From positions 1-23,073 of IMG/VR virus record IMGVR_UViG_3300028800_000318: a stretch of 23,073 nt of DNA. One strand, written 5' to 3'. Below, in pieces: positions 1 to 5,678 of the stretch. How positions within the stretch are numbered: position 1 is the stretch's first letter; the number at the start of each line of letters is the position of its first letter. A model generated the notes under the pieces. It searched no databases. It was not told the DNA's origin and worked only from the letters and a program-made list of their open reading frames with translations. Origin of the DNA: a virus. The position numbers and the translations under genes were made by a program.

Positions 1-57
1 AATAAACAAACCGGTATAGATCAACTAAAGAGAATGGCGAGAGGGGAAAGCGATTAA
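1..57 (+). CDS. 3' end of an upstream gene (partial)
   Basis: An open frame enters from the left edge and ends at TAA 55-57, leaving 18 residues that finish with KRMARGESD. Too little remains to name it. Its position just before a helicase-loader gene suggests a replication protein such as a DnaD-like replisome organiser, but that is inference from gene order only. Its stop overlaps the proposed ATT start of the next gene (sequence ATTAA at 53-57), the same kind of coupling seen at many other junctions here. Confidence 0.5.
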   Translation, partial: NKQTGIDQLKRMARGESD

Positions 58-532
58 CAAACAGGAGACGGCGAAGCTATTGACATTGATGGCTACAGTA
101 CATCCTAGATTCGGTGAAGGGGATATAAACGAAAAGGTTGGCGTTTGGTCACTATTGTTAGCAGATATAAATTATCACCTCGCACAGCAAGCTGTTGTTA
201 AAATGCTTCGCGCCAATAAATACGAACCAAAACCGGCAGACATAATTGAAGCAGTACAGTCTATAACCGACACAACGCCAACAGCAGAACAGGCATGGTC
301 AGAAGTATTGCGCCAGTTAGACCCTTATCGTACTCCTGAGTGGTCAAATAAGCTAATTCAAGACGCTGTAAGAGTAATGGGGTTTAGAAACTTATGTGAT
401 TCAGAATCACCATCCATTGATCGGGCGCAATTTATCAAGATTTACAATAACTTAAAAAACCGGCAGAAAAATGATTATGAAAATACTGTGGTAATTCAGT
501 TAGTCGGCGGAAAATTAAAATTATTGGGTTAG
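53..532 (+). CDS. Replicative helicase loader/inhibitor-like protein, probable ATT start
   Basis: About 159 residues, mostly helical, resembling the phage helicase-loader (G39P/DnaI-like) N-terminal family. These proteins bind the replicative helicase and deliver it to the phage origin. The family look comes from a leading 'KQETAKLLTLMATVHPRF' helix, a middle 'KYEPKPADIIEAV' segment and a later 'AWSEVLRQL' segment. The first ATG or TTG in frame (TTG 80) would cut off the start of the first helix. The frame is open back to ATT 53, which has AGGGG (42-46) six bases upstream and overlaps the previous stop. I therefore prefer ATT 53, with TTG 80 as the alternative. The function is moderately sure and the start is inferred. 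Confidence 0.6.
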   Translation: MNKQETAKLLTLMATVHPRFGEGDINEKVGVWSLLLADINYHLAQQAVVKMLRANKYEPKPADIIEAVQSITDTTPTAEQAWSEVLRQLDPYRTPEWSNKLIQDAVRVMGFRNLCDSESPSIDRAQFIKIYNNLKNRQKNDYENTVVIQLVGGKLKLLG

Positions 533-571
533 AAGGAGGAACACCATGCTTAAATCAATAGCGGCCCGATG
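530..571 (+). repeat. Left copy of direct repeat flanking the methyltransferase gene
   Basis: The blocks TAGAAGGAGG, ACACCATG and ATAGCGGCCCGATG occur in the same order here and at 1431-1469, with one base changed between the first two blocks and one extra codon before the third. The repeat covers the ribosome binding site and first codons of an 'IAAR' reading frame, so the methyltransferase sits between two copies of the same gene start. Confidence 0.8.
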
Positions 572-578
572 TCCATGA
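546..578 (+). CDS. Leader mini-ORF MLKSIAARCP upstream of methyltransferase
   Basis: A ten-codon frame starts at ATG 546 behind a strong SD (AAGGAGGA at 533-540) and stops at TGA 576-578. That stop overlaps ATG 575 (ATGA), one of the possible methyltransferase starts, which has no SD of its own. The peptide shares IAAR with the N-terminus of the protein starting at 1447, so it looks like the decapitated start of that gene. It probably works now as a translational-coupling leader. The coding evidence is the SD and the repeat. Confidence 0.45.
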   Translation: MLKSIAARCP

Positions 579-1450
579 GGATGCTGTCCCTGTTCAGTGG
601 CGTCGGCGGCATAGACCTGGCGGCACAATGGGCGGGGATTGAAACGGTGGCGTTTTGCGAGATCGACCCGTTTTGTCAGAAGGTGCTGCGAAAGCATTGG
701 CCGGACGTGCCGATATTCCCTGATATAAAGAAACTGACCAAGGAGGTGCTTGACGATGCAGGAATCGGAAGAATTGACATTGTGGCCGGCGGATTTCCTT
801 GTCAGCCTTACAGTGTTGCCGGGAAGCGACGAGGCAAGGAAGACGACCGTCACCTCTGGCCGGAAATGCTCCGCATTATATCCGAAACAAGGCCCGCTTG
901 GGTTGTTGGTGAGAATGTTGCTAACTTCGTCAATATGGAGCTCGACAAAGCGTTATCTGATTTGGACAGTATCGGCTACACCTGCCAAACGTTTATTATT
1001 CCGGCTTGTAGCGCAGGAGCCGACCACGAGCGGTATAGATGCTTTATTGTGGCCAACTCCAACTGCCAACAAGCAGAGCAGCAATTGCTCGGATATGGCG
1101 AATGTGGTAGACAGCAAAGGAAACCCCTGGAAACCAGGGAAGAAACCATACGACAAGAGGACGGGACGGCAAGTAACGACAACGATTCACGATTTTATCA
1201 GATTTTTACCAACGCCAACAGCAAGCGACGGGAGTCACCCGAGAGGCCCGGCATCCCAACAATACGACCTACCGAGAGCGATCAAGGACTTATATGGGAA
1301 AGACCTCATCCCGAACCCGGCGTTCATCGAATGGTTCATGGGATACCCAACAGGATACACCGACTTAAATCACTCGGAAATGCCGTAGTACCCCAGCAGA
1401 TATACCCAATATTCGCTGCAATAGCGGCGATAGAAGGAGGTACACCATGA
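569..1450 (+). CDS. DNA (cytosine-5-)-methyltransferase, Dcm/phage type
   Basis: Transfers a methyl group from S-adenosylmethionine to C5 of cytosine in DNA, most likely protecting phage DNA from host restriction. Motifs in order: FSGVGG (I, residues 9-14), GFPCQP with catalytic Cys78 (IV), GENV (VI, 114-117), HERYR in the place of QRRER (VIII, about 153-157), and a C-terminal LKSLGNAVVPQQIYPIF (X). At 293 residues it is a compact family member with a short, polar target-recognition region (about 165-255). ATGs at 569, 575 and 581 are all usable; 575 overlaps the leader stop and is the likeliest reinitiation site. The TGA overlaps the next ATG (1447). A second long gene lies inside it in the +1 frame. 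Methyltransferase identity is sure; the target sequence is unknown. Confidence 0.93.
   Translation: MSMRMLSLFSGVGGIDLAAQWAGIETVAFCEIDPFCQKVLRKHWPDVPIFPDIKKLTKEVLDDAGIGRIDIVAGGFPCQPYSVAGKRRGKEDDRHLWPEMLRIISETRPAWVVGENVANFVNMELDKALSDLDSIGYTCQTFIIPACSAGADHERYRCFIVANSNCQQAEQQLLGYGECGRQQRKPLETREETIRQEDGTASNDNDSRFYQIFTNANSKRRESPERPGIPTIRPTESDQGLIWERPHPEPGVHRMVHGIPNRIHRLKSLGNAVVPQQIYPIFAAIAAIEGGTP
740..747 (+). promoter_or_regulatory. Internal strong ribosome binding site inside the methyltransferase
   Basis: AAGGAGGT lies within the methyltransferase coding sequence, eight bases before ATG 756. That ATG opens the long +1-frame reading frame, not the methyltransferase frame. A perfect SD at ideal spacing inside a gene is the best direct evidence that the embedded frame is translated. 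Confidence 0.7.
756..1388 (+). CDS. Overprinted +1-frame gene inside the methyltransferase ('WPTPTA / EWFMGYP' type protein)
   Basis: A 210-codon frame lies wholly inside the methyltransferase, shifted +1, with its own perfect SD (740-747). TTG 750 is a less likely start. Its product has LWPTPTAN (98-105) and LPTPTASD (151-158) modules, a KPYDKRTGRQVTTTI segment (130-144) and NPAFIEWFMGYPTGYTDL near the C-terminus (187-204). From memory, phage proteins with repeated WPTPTASD blocks ending in 'NPxWVEWLMGFPxGWTDL' are common hypothetical proteins near Dcm-type genes, so this frame looks like a recognised family. Across the target-recognition region this frame looks more protein-like than the methyltransferase frame. 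Function is unknown. It could be an accessory or recognition factor, or a shadow frame that is recurrent because the methyltransferase is conserved. Confidence 0.55.
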   Translation: MQESEELTLWPADFLVSLTVLPGSDEARKTTVTSGRKCSALYPKQGPLGLLVRMLLTSSIWSSTKRYLIWTVSATPAKRLLFRLVAQEPTTSGIDALLWPTPTANKQSSNCSDMANVVDSKGNPWKPGKKPYDKRTGRQVTTTIHDFIRFLPTPTASDGSHPRGPASQQYDLPRAIKDLYGKDLIPNPAFIEWFMGYPTGYTDLNHSEMP

Positions 1451-1469
1451 ACGAGATAGCGGCCCGATG
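1431..1469 (+). repeat. Right copy of direct repeat flanking the methyltransferase gene
   Basis: Partner of the repeat at 530-571. Here it forms the intact ribosome binding site (GAAGGAGG) and start (ATG 1447) of the next gene, whose protein begins MNEIAAR. The pair marks the methyltransferase as a cassette placed at the start of that gene. Confidence 0.8.
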
Positions 1470-1848
1470 GGCGGCGGCTACAAAGGGACCATGGCGTGTC
1501 GGTAATGGCGAAAAGGAATCATTCTACACTGGCGACAATACGGTTGTCAGTACCAACAGGGTAATCGTTGAAAGAGCAATTTACAACAATCCACACTTTG
1601 ACAATCAGACAATTGCCGATATTGCCGCAATCGCCGCCGCCCCCACTGACATCGCGTTCCTGTTGCAACGCCTCGCCGCCCTGCGGGAGATGCTGCGAAA
1701 ACATGTCATCGAAGAATGGACTAAATTTGATCTTTTGGGTAGAGGACGACAGATGTATCAGTGTCAAGTATGCGGAGAAGTTTGGTCAGATAAAGAGAAA
1801 CACGCATCTCACTGCGAATATGCGAAGCTTTTGGAGGAGGAAGAATAA
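1447..1848 (+). CDS. Small phage protein with C-terminal Cys/His metal site
   Basis: A 133-residue protein. The N-terminus (IAARWAAATKGPWRVGNGE) matches a common phage 'AAATPGPW' opening of unknown role. The middle carries an Ala-rich helical segment (about 58-90). The end has CQVCGEVWSDKEKHASHC, a C-x2-C...H-x3-C arrangement typical of a zinc finger. Start ATG 1447 overlaps the methyltransferase stop and has SD GGAGG. Its own stop overlaps the next ATG (TAATG). Function is unknown; nucleic-acid binding through the metal site is possible. Confidence 0.75.
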   Translation: MNEIAARWAAATKGPWRVGNGEKESFYTGDNTVVSTNRVIVERAIYNNPHFDNQTIADIAAIAAAPTDIAFLLQRLAALREMLRKHVIEEWTKFDLLGRGRQMYQCQVCGEVWSDKEKHASHCEYAKLLEEEE

Positions 1849-2090
1849 TGGACTGGATAAGCGTCAAGGATAGGCTGCCGGACATAAATAGCAACGTTAT
1901 TGTTGCTTGGGGAACCACTCCGGACAACATTACGATGATGAGATATACGGCATATCCGAATGCTAAAAACCAGTATGGAAGAATGCCAAGGTTTGAATGG
2001 AATGGCGGGATGAGGTCTCCCTGGGTGGTCACACACTGGATGCCACTCCCTGCCCCGCCCGAGGCGAAGGGAGAAGTGTTATGCAAATAA
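1848..2090 (+). CDS. DUF551 domain protein
   Basis: Eighty residues matching the small DUF551 phage family from end to end: it opens WISVKDRLPD, has a central 'VIVAWG' strand, and ends VTHWMPLPAPPE. The family is widespread in phage accessory regions with no assigned biochemical role. SD GGAGGAGG (1833-1840) precedes ATG 1848, which overlaps the upstream TAA. The last codons overlap the next gene's start (2081). Confidence 0.85.
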   Translation: MDWISVKDRLPDINSNVIVAWGTTPDNITMMRYTAYPNAKNQYGRMPRFEWNGGMRSPWVVTHWMPLPAPPEAKGEVLCK

Positions 2091-2314
2091 AAAGCGGCGA
2101 TTGGGTACAATGTCACGGCACAGGTGGAATCGGATTTGTCAAGCGAGTAGCAAAAGACGGCTCGTGGGCAGATGTTGAGTGGGGCAATATTAAGCGGTGG
2201 ACAAAGAGGATGCAGACGGCGGTACTTGTACCGACAGCAACAATACCGATTGGCGGCATGGTGGTAACGGATATGACGAGGGAAGCAGAGTTGGCGAAGG
2301 GGGAGGGGGAGTAG
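2081..2314 (+). CDS. Hypothetical small basic phage protein
   Basis: Seventy-seven residues starting MQIKSGDWVQCHGTGGIGFV, which suggests a small SH3-like beta barrel at the N-terminus (KxGDWV, GxGFVKRVAKDGSWADVEW). It is followed by a WTKRMQTAVLVPTATI segment and an acidic end. ATG 2081 was chosen over a longer upstream frame because it has SD AAGGGAG just upstream and makes a short overlap with DUF551. Not recognised as a named family. Confidence 0.65.
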   Translation: MQIKSGDWVQCHGTGGIGFVKRVAKDGSWADVEWGNIKRWTKRMQTAVLVPTATIPIGGMVVTDMTREAELAKGEGE

Positions 2315-2316
2315 GG

Positions 2317-2514
2317 ATGAAACAGATTCGCACAGGAACTGGATGCGGTAAAACAATAATCAATGCTGACACAGTGATGGTAAAGATAACCTGTCCCCAG
2401 AATCGTAATATCAAGATTGAAATGAACGACAACAGTATGTGGATAATTTCCCCCGGTGAAACCATGGACTTTCCTTTGGCGGATATTTGGGAGATCGAAT
2501 TTATAGCACAATAG
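2317..2514 (+). CDS. Hypothetical 65-residue protein
   Basis: Starts at ATG 2317 behind the purine-rich GGGGGAGGGGGAG that ends the previous gene. The product MKQIRTGTGC... has one beta-rich half (VKITCPQNRNIKIEMNDNSMW) and ends IEFIAQ. No motif is recognised. Upstream in-frame codons are ignored because they overlap the previous gene with no SD. Confidence 0.55.
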   Translation: MKQIRTGTGCGKTIINADTVMVKITCPQNRNIKIEMNDNSMWIISPGETMDFPLADIWEIEFIAQ

Positions 2515-2547
2515 CCTACCTTTAGGGTGGGGAGGGGGTTGAGGGGG

Positions 2548-2748
2548 ATGCGAGAGACGCCAAATAGCAAAGGTGATTACTTGATCGAAGATTGCTGTAA
2601 TGGTGAACAGTTTTTTGTGACATATAAGGAATGGGGAGTCCAATGGCCTGACGGTGTTCGACGTTGGACCCGAGAAGGAATTACCAAGGTTGAATGTGCT
2701 AACTGCGGTAAATCATTAAAATACGAAAGGGTAGAGGCCAATCAATAA
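2548..2748 (+). CDS. Hypothetical protein with CxxC motif
   Basis: Sixty-six residues beginning MRETPNSKGDYLIEDCC and ending with CANCGKSLKYERV, half of a zinc-ribbon knuckle. Start ATG 2548 has GGGGAGGGGG/GAGGGGG just upstream. A GTG at 2527 is in frame but unnecessary. Typical of small accessory genes in phage early operons; role unknown. Confidence 0.6.
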   Translation: MRETPNSKGDYLIEDCCNGEQFFVTYKEWGVQWPDGVRRWTREGITKVECANCGKSLKYERVEANQ

Positions 2749-2774
2749 CCGCAATAGCGGAAAGGAGATAGAAA

Positions 2775-3032
2775 ATGGATAATAATGTATGGAAATTTCT
2801 AAGAGATACAAGCAATGAAGTAAATCGAGCGAGGGAAAAGTTTCCCAAGAATGACCTGTTAATGGTGGCCTTGACTGAGGAGGTCGGAGAACTCGCCAAG
2901 GCGCTGCTGGACGAGTCGCCTGAAAGAATATATGCCGAGGCTGTTCAAGTGGCGTGTGTGGCCGCGAGGATAGCGACAGAGGGAGATTGCACGATAGAGG
3001 CGTGGCGCAAACTTCGGGATGAAAGGAGATAG
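2775..3032 (+). CDS. MazG-like all-alpha NTP pyrophosphohydrolase-type protein
   Basis: Eighty-five residues with the family hallmark EEVGE (35-39) followed by LAKALLDE and a second helix, EAVQVACVAARIATEGD (55-71). MazG-like enzymes hydrolyse nucleoside triphosphates to monophosphate and pyrophosphate, and phages use them for pool cleaning or ppGpp control. The usual metal-binding ExxD of helix 3 reads ExxQ (E55, Q58), so catalysis may be altered. SD AAAGGAGAT precedes ATG 2775. The gene is followed four bases later by another small gene with its own AAAGGAGAT SD. Confidence 0.7.
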   Translation: MDNNVWKFLRDTSNEVNRAREKFPKNDLLMVALTEEVGELAKALLDESPERIYAEAVQVACVAARIATEGDCTIEAWRKLRDERR

Positions 3033-3035
3033 GAC

Positions 3036-3278
3036 ATGGATTTTCTGAGTAAAATTAATCAAGCCATAGAGCAAGCAACGCGACTTAATCGAGAATATAT
3101 GAGGCTTGATAATGTGATGGTCAGAGTAGATCATATGCAAAGAATTATGCTTGAGGCTAAGTTGGGTCGGGAGGCGGAAAAAGCACACATGAAAGCCAAA
3201 GGTTGGGAGTATGACAGATATGGTCAGGAAATGTTTTATGCGATTGACGAGATACTTCGTAGCGGGGCGGTGGAGTAA
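3036..3278 (+). CDS. Hypothetical helical protein
   Basis: Eighty residues, almost all predicted helix, with many charged residues (MDFLSKINQAIEQATRLNREY..., EAKLGREAEKAHMKAKGWEYDRYG). SD AAAGGAGATAGG precedes ATG 3036. The stop TAA is immediately followed by the next GTG start, indicating operonic translation. Not recognised. Confidence 0.65.
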   Translation: MDFLSKINQAIEQATRLNREYMRLDNVMVRVDHMQRIMLEAKLGREAEKAHMKAKGWEYDRYGQEMFYAIDEILRSGAVE

Positions 3279-3506
3279 GTGACAAGTGAGCGAAAATGTC
3301 CGCATTATAACGGTGATTTGTCGAGATATGAAGACCCTGTTGCTGTAAAGGAGATCCAGCGCCTGCAGGCCGAGGTGGAGGCGGCTCAAATAAAAATAGC
3401 AACTATGAAAAATTGTAGTTTTTGTAAATTTCATTTTGTGAATTATGTTGGTAGGTGTGGTGGATGTAAGAACCATAGTAAATGGGAATTTGGACAGGAG
3501 GATTAA
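3279..3506 (+). CDS. Small double-CxxC protein with coiled coil
   Basis: Seventy-five residues from GTG 3279, directly abutting the previous stop. A short coiled-coil segment (KEIQRLQAEVEAAQIKIATM) leads into CSFCKFHFVNYVGRCGGC, a four-cysteine zinc-ribbon-like site. The role is unknown. It is one of several Cys-rich microproteins in this operon. Confidence 0.6.
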   Translation: MTSERKCPHYNGDLSRYEDPVAVKEIQRLQAEVEAAQIKIATMKNCSFCKFHFVNYVGRCGGCKNHSKWEFGQED

Positions 3507-3509
3507 GTG

Positions 3510-4361
3510 ATGGGTAAATGTTATTTTTGCGGGACTGAATCCAATCTAAACAATAGAGGTGTATGTAGTCGGTGCCACGTTATAAAATCTGAATCTCGCG
3601 AAGTTATAAATAATTATCCGCTTAATGGTTTTTGTAAAGGTGCTGATTTAGGCGATGGAAATTTTACTGGTTGCTCTTGCGATTGCCCTGCGTGTGAGGA
3701 TGCGTATAACCGCGCCCTAGCCGCCGAAACAGCGCTTGTTTCGCTCACTCCCGGCGGCAGCGAATTCTGCAACGATATAGAGGCGTGTGTAAAGTGGATT
3801 AAGTTTAAGCATGGACATCTGTCCAGACGGATTATCACGGCCATCAAGATGCAGGAAGCCGCTGAAACTGCACTGGCCGTTGAACAGGCTAAACTTTTTA
3901 CACAACAGGACAAAAACTCAGAACTGGAGCAGCAACTTTCCGAGCGGGACAAAGAGGTGGAGATAAAGATTATCAAAGAGTCGGAAGTTGAGCTTTTGGA
4001 TGATGATATAAACGAAGATGATAAGGTTATATCGCAGCTTATATGTGAATGCACGAACTGTCATTGGAGATTTATCGGTGATTGCTATAGATTTGGTTAT
4101 GGGTATACATCACAAGGAACACAAATACCTAATTATTGCCCAATGTGCGGCGGTAAAATTACTGACGACATAGCCAATGACGCCCTTACCACTTCCGCCA
4201 GCGGGGAGCGGGATAAGATGCGGGAACTACGGCAAACGGTTCTTGATGCGTGTGGTCATACCCACAACTGTAAGGATTGTAACGCTGAATGTGGATGTAG
4301 AGAGTGCAGGACAATAGCAATAGCCGCCCTGGGCCGCGAGGGGAAAGAGGGGAAAACGTGA
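3510..4361 (+). CDS. Multi zinc-knuckle protein with coiled-coil centre (Ead/Ea22-like layout)
   Basis: About 283 residues. N-terminal CYFCGTES...CSRC knuckle, then GCSCDCPAC, an acidic coiled coil (about 110-170, many E/K/Q), a second ribbon CTNCHWRF...YCPMCGG, and a Cys-rich tail CKDCNAECGCREC. The layout resembles lambda Ea22-like accessory proteins, but function is not established. ATG 3510 (SD ACAGGAGGATTAAG) is preferred over GTG 3507. Its final bases overlap the next gene (GTGA at 4358-4361). Confidence 0.6.
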   Translation: MGKCYFCGTESNLNNRGVCSRCHVIKSESREVINNYPLNGFCKGADLGDGNFTGCSCDCPACEDAYNRALAAETALVSLTPGGSEFCNDIEACVKWIKFKHGHLSRRIITAIKMQEAAETALAVEQAKLFTQQDKNSELEQQLSERDKEVEIKIIKESEVELLDDDINEDDKVISQLICECTNCHWRFIGDCYRFGYGYTSQGTQIPNYCPMCGGKITDDIANDALTTSASGERDKMRELRQTVLDACGHTHNCKDCNAECGCRECRTIAIAALGREGKEGKT

Positions 4362-4519
4362 AGACGCTGCGCGAGACTATGCCGGGGGATAGGCAAATGA
4401 GTAACCGCCTTAACAGTCTTGTAGCTCAGAGATTTCTTAATTATGCCGAGGATATAAAGCTGCTACGAATGATACGGCAGTTGATGAACGTTCTAAAGAT
4501 AGTGGGAGAAAAGCCATGA
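4358..4519 (+). CDS. Small helical protein, GTG start
   Basis: Fifty-three residues starting at GTG 4358 inside the previous stop (GTGA). SD-like AAAGAGGGGAAAA lies immediately upstream. The product MKTLRETMPGDRQMSNRLNS is followed by a predicted amphipathic helix (EDIKLLRMIRQLMNVLKIV). Upstream codons at 4304 are in frame, but that start would overlap the Cys-rich gene without an SD. No family recognised. Confidence 0.5.
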   Translation: MKTLRETMPGDRQMSNRLNSLVAQRFLNYAEDIKLLRMIRQLMNVLKIVGEKP

Positions 4520-4686
4520 TCCACGGAGACTTCAATAACTTTTATAATCACATACATTCTAAACAGCCAATATGGTACATAATCGAAGCATATCGACACA
4601 GCACAACGATGAATCTAACTGACTATGAACGGCGCAAATACTTCAATCGGCTTTATAGGAGGCGAAAGGATGTTACTTGCAATTGA
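4516..4686 (+). CDS. Short (56-residue) basic protein
   Basis: ATG 4516 overlaps the upstream TGA (ATGA). The frame runs to TGA 4684-4686, giving MIHGDFNNFYNHIHSKQ... with a Tyr/Arg-rich end, YFNRLYRRRKDVTCN. SD GGGAGAA lies seven bases upstream. The 3' end overlaps the RuvC-like start by 17 bases and supplies that gene's SD (TAGGAGGCGAAAGG). Function unknown; coding is supported by coupling at both ends. Confidence 0.5.
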   Translation: MIHGDFNNFYNHIHSKQPIWYIIEAYRHSTTMNLTDYERRKYFNRLYRRRKDVTCN

Positions 4687-5116
4687 CCCTGGAAATATAG
4701 AGTCTGCTTTTGTAGTAATTGGAGATGGATTAAGACCGGAATGGTATGAAAAAGCAAAAAATGAAGACGTTTTAACCTACATATATGACGGTTGTTTTAA
4801 AAACTGTGAAATCGCTGCTATTGAAATGGTTGCAAGTTATGGTATGGCTGTGGGGAAAGAAGTCTTTGAAACTTGTGTATGGATCGGAAGATTTATGGAG
4901 GCGCTAGAAAAATGGTCAGATATAAAGCTTGTATACCGAAAGGATGTAAAAATGACTTTATGTGGTTCGATGAGAGCAAAAGACTCTAATATAAGACAAG
5001 CTCTAATTGACCGATATGGGGTAGTAGGAACAAAAAAAAATCCAGGTTGGTTCTATGGATTTAAGGGAGATATTTGGAGTGCCTACGCGGTTGCTGTGAC
5101 GGTTAAAACGGCTTAG
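4670..5116 (+). CDS. RuvC-like Holliday junction resolvase (RNase H fold)
   Basis: A 148-residue protein that should cleave branched DNA made by phage replication and recombination, clearing it before packaging. It carries the RuvC/RNase H acidic residues in order: LAIDPG (Asp6), AIEMV (Glu52) and GDIWSAYAVA (Asp134), with the 'ASYGMAVGKEVFETCVWIGRF' helix seen in phage RuvC-like proteins. ATG 4670 with SD AGGAGG gives an N-terminus starting right at the first beta strand, so an in-frame start at 4625 is rejected. It is the last DNA-processing gene before the late regulator. Confidence 0.85.
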   Translation: MLLAIDPGNIESAFVVIGDGLRPEWYEKAKNEDVLTYIYDGCFKNCEIAAIEMVASYGMAVGKEVFETCVWIGRFMEALEKWSDIKLVYRKDVKMTLCGSMRAKDSNIRQALIDRYGVVGTKKNPGWFYGFKGDIWSAYAVAVTVKTA

Positions 5117-5175
5117 AGATATATAGAGAGTGGGAGGCAGGACGAGCTTAGATAAAAACAAGTGGAGGGGATTAC

Positions 5176-5571
5176 TTGGACAAGCAATACAACAATAAAG
5201 AGATTGAAAATGTTTTACGGAGATATCCCCGCATTAAAGCTAAGGCAGAGATCAAGCGCAAAGAACTAAAAGACTTATTCCCGGCATGTACGGCTAACTA
5301 TGACGGCATAGGCGTACAGACCAACAAGATAAGCGACACAACAGCAACATTCGGAATAAAGCGGGCTGACAATTCAGAAACACAATTGCAAGTAGACATT
5401 ATTGAACTGTTTTTAAAATCATTATCAGCCAGACAATTCAAGTTTATCGAGTTATATTACTTCAGAAAATACTATCCCGAAGAAGTAATGTCGCATTTAC
5501 ATATTGGCAGAAGAACTTTTTGGCGTATTCGCGATGATATTTTAGCAGAGTTTATAGAAATTGTGTTGTAA
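5176..5571 (+). CDS. ArpU/RinA-like phage late transcriptional regulator
   Basis: A 131-residue protein from TTG 5176 with SD GGAGGGG five bases upstream. The C-terminal third (about 78-125, LSARQFKFIELYYF...PEEVMSHLHIGRRTFWRIRDDIL) is a sigma-70-region-4-like helix-turn-helix, as in the ArpU/RinA family that switches on late genes in Firmicutes phages. The N-terminal half is helical and basic. It sits as the last gene before the GGCAC repeats, promoter and terminator. That makes those repeats its probable binding site, by context rather than direct evidence. The stop TAA adjoins the first repeat. Confidence 0.8.
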   Translation: MDKQYNNKEIENVLRRYPRIKAKAEIKRKELKDLFPACTANYDGIGVQTNKISDTTATFGIKRADNSETQLQVDIIELFLKSLSARQFKFIELYYFRKYYPEEVMSHLHIGRRTFWRIRDDILAEFIEIVL

Positions 5572-5599
5572 TGGCACTCCCGTGGCACTCTGACGGCAC
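5572..5599 (+). repeat. Three GGCAC iterons at 11-bp spacing, probable activator site
   Basis: TGGCAC at 5572-5577, TGGCAC at 5583-5588 and CGGCAC at 5594-5599, each 11 bases apart (about one helical turn), so all three face the same side of the DNA. They begin right after the ArpU-like stop and end 20 bases before a TATAAT box, in the place a -35 element would occupy. This is the expected layout of an activator or antiterminator loading site. Confidence 0.65.
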
Positions 5600-5616
5600 A
5601 AACGCTAGGAGGTATA

Positions 5617-5625
5617 TGGTATAAT
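5617..5625 (+). promoter_or_regulatory. Extended -10 promoter (probable late promoter)
   Basis: TGGTATAAT at 5617-5625 is a consensus extended -10. At the matching -35 position (about 5597-5602) the sequence is GCACAA, not TTGACA, so the promoter probably depends on the extended -10 or on an activator bound at the GGCAC repeats. The predicted transcript starts near 5631 and reads into the late genes. Confidence 0.65.
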
Positions 5626-5638
5626 ATAAGTAGGATTA

Positions 5639-5669
5639 AGGACTGCCTACTGGCGGTCCTATTTTTTTT
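5639..5669 (+). terminator. Intrinsic terminator immediately downstream of the late promoter
   Basis: AGGACTGCC (5639-5647) pairs with GGCGGTCCT (5652-5660) through nine positions, one being a G-U wobble, around a TACT loop. A run of eight T (5662-5669) follows. It begins about eight bases after the predicted start of transcription, so the late transcript must read through it or be antiterminated. Confidence 0.75.
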
Positions 5670-5678
5670 GGAGGGAAT

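Noticed and set aside
1721-2643. Long minus-strand frames (211, 176 and 126 codons)
   Set aside because: They mirror DUF551 and other coupled plus-strand genes, are full of Cys/Pro/Leu low-quality sequence, and have no ribosome binding sites.
3614-4054. 146-codon minus-strand frame rich in Ser/Cys
   Set aside because: It mirrors the acidic coiled-coil gene on the plus strand; Ser runs are the complement of Glu/Asp/Lys codons, and there is no SD or family resemblance.
5572-5588. TGGCAC-N5-TGGCA resembling a sigma-54 promoter
   Set aside because: The -12 half should be TTGCA, and a third GGCAC at the same 11-base spacing fits operator iterons better; a consensus extended -10 lies just downstream.
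5607-5624. AGGAGGT followed by ATG GTA TAA (two-codon frame)
   Set aside because: It overlaps the -10 box upstream of the likely transcription start, so it would not be in the late mRNA.
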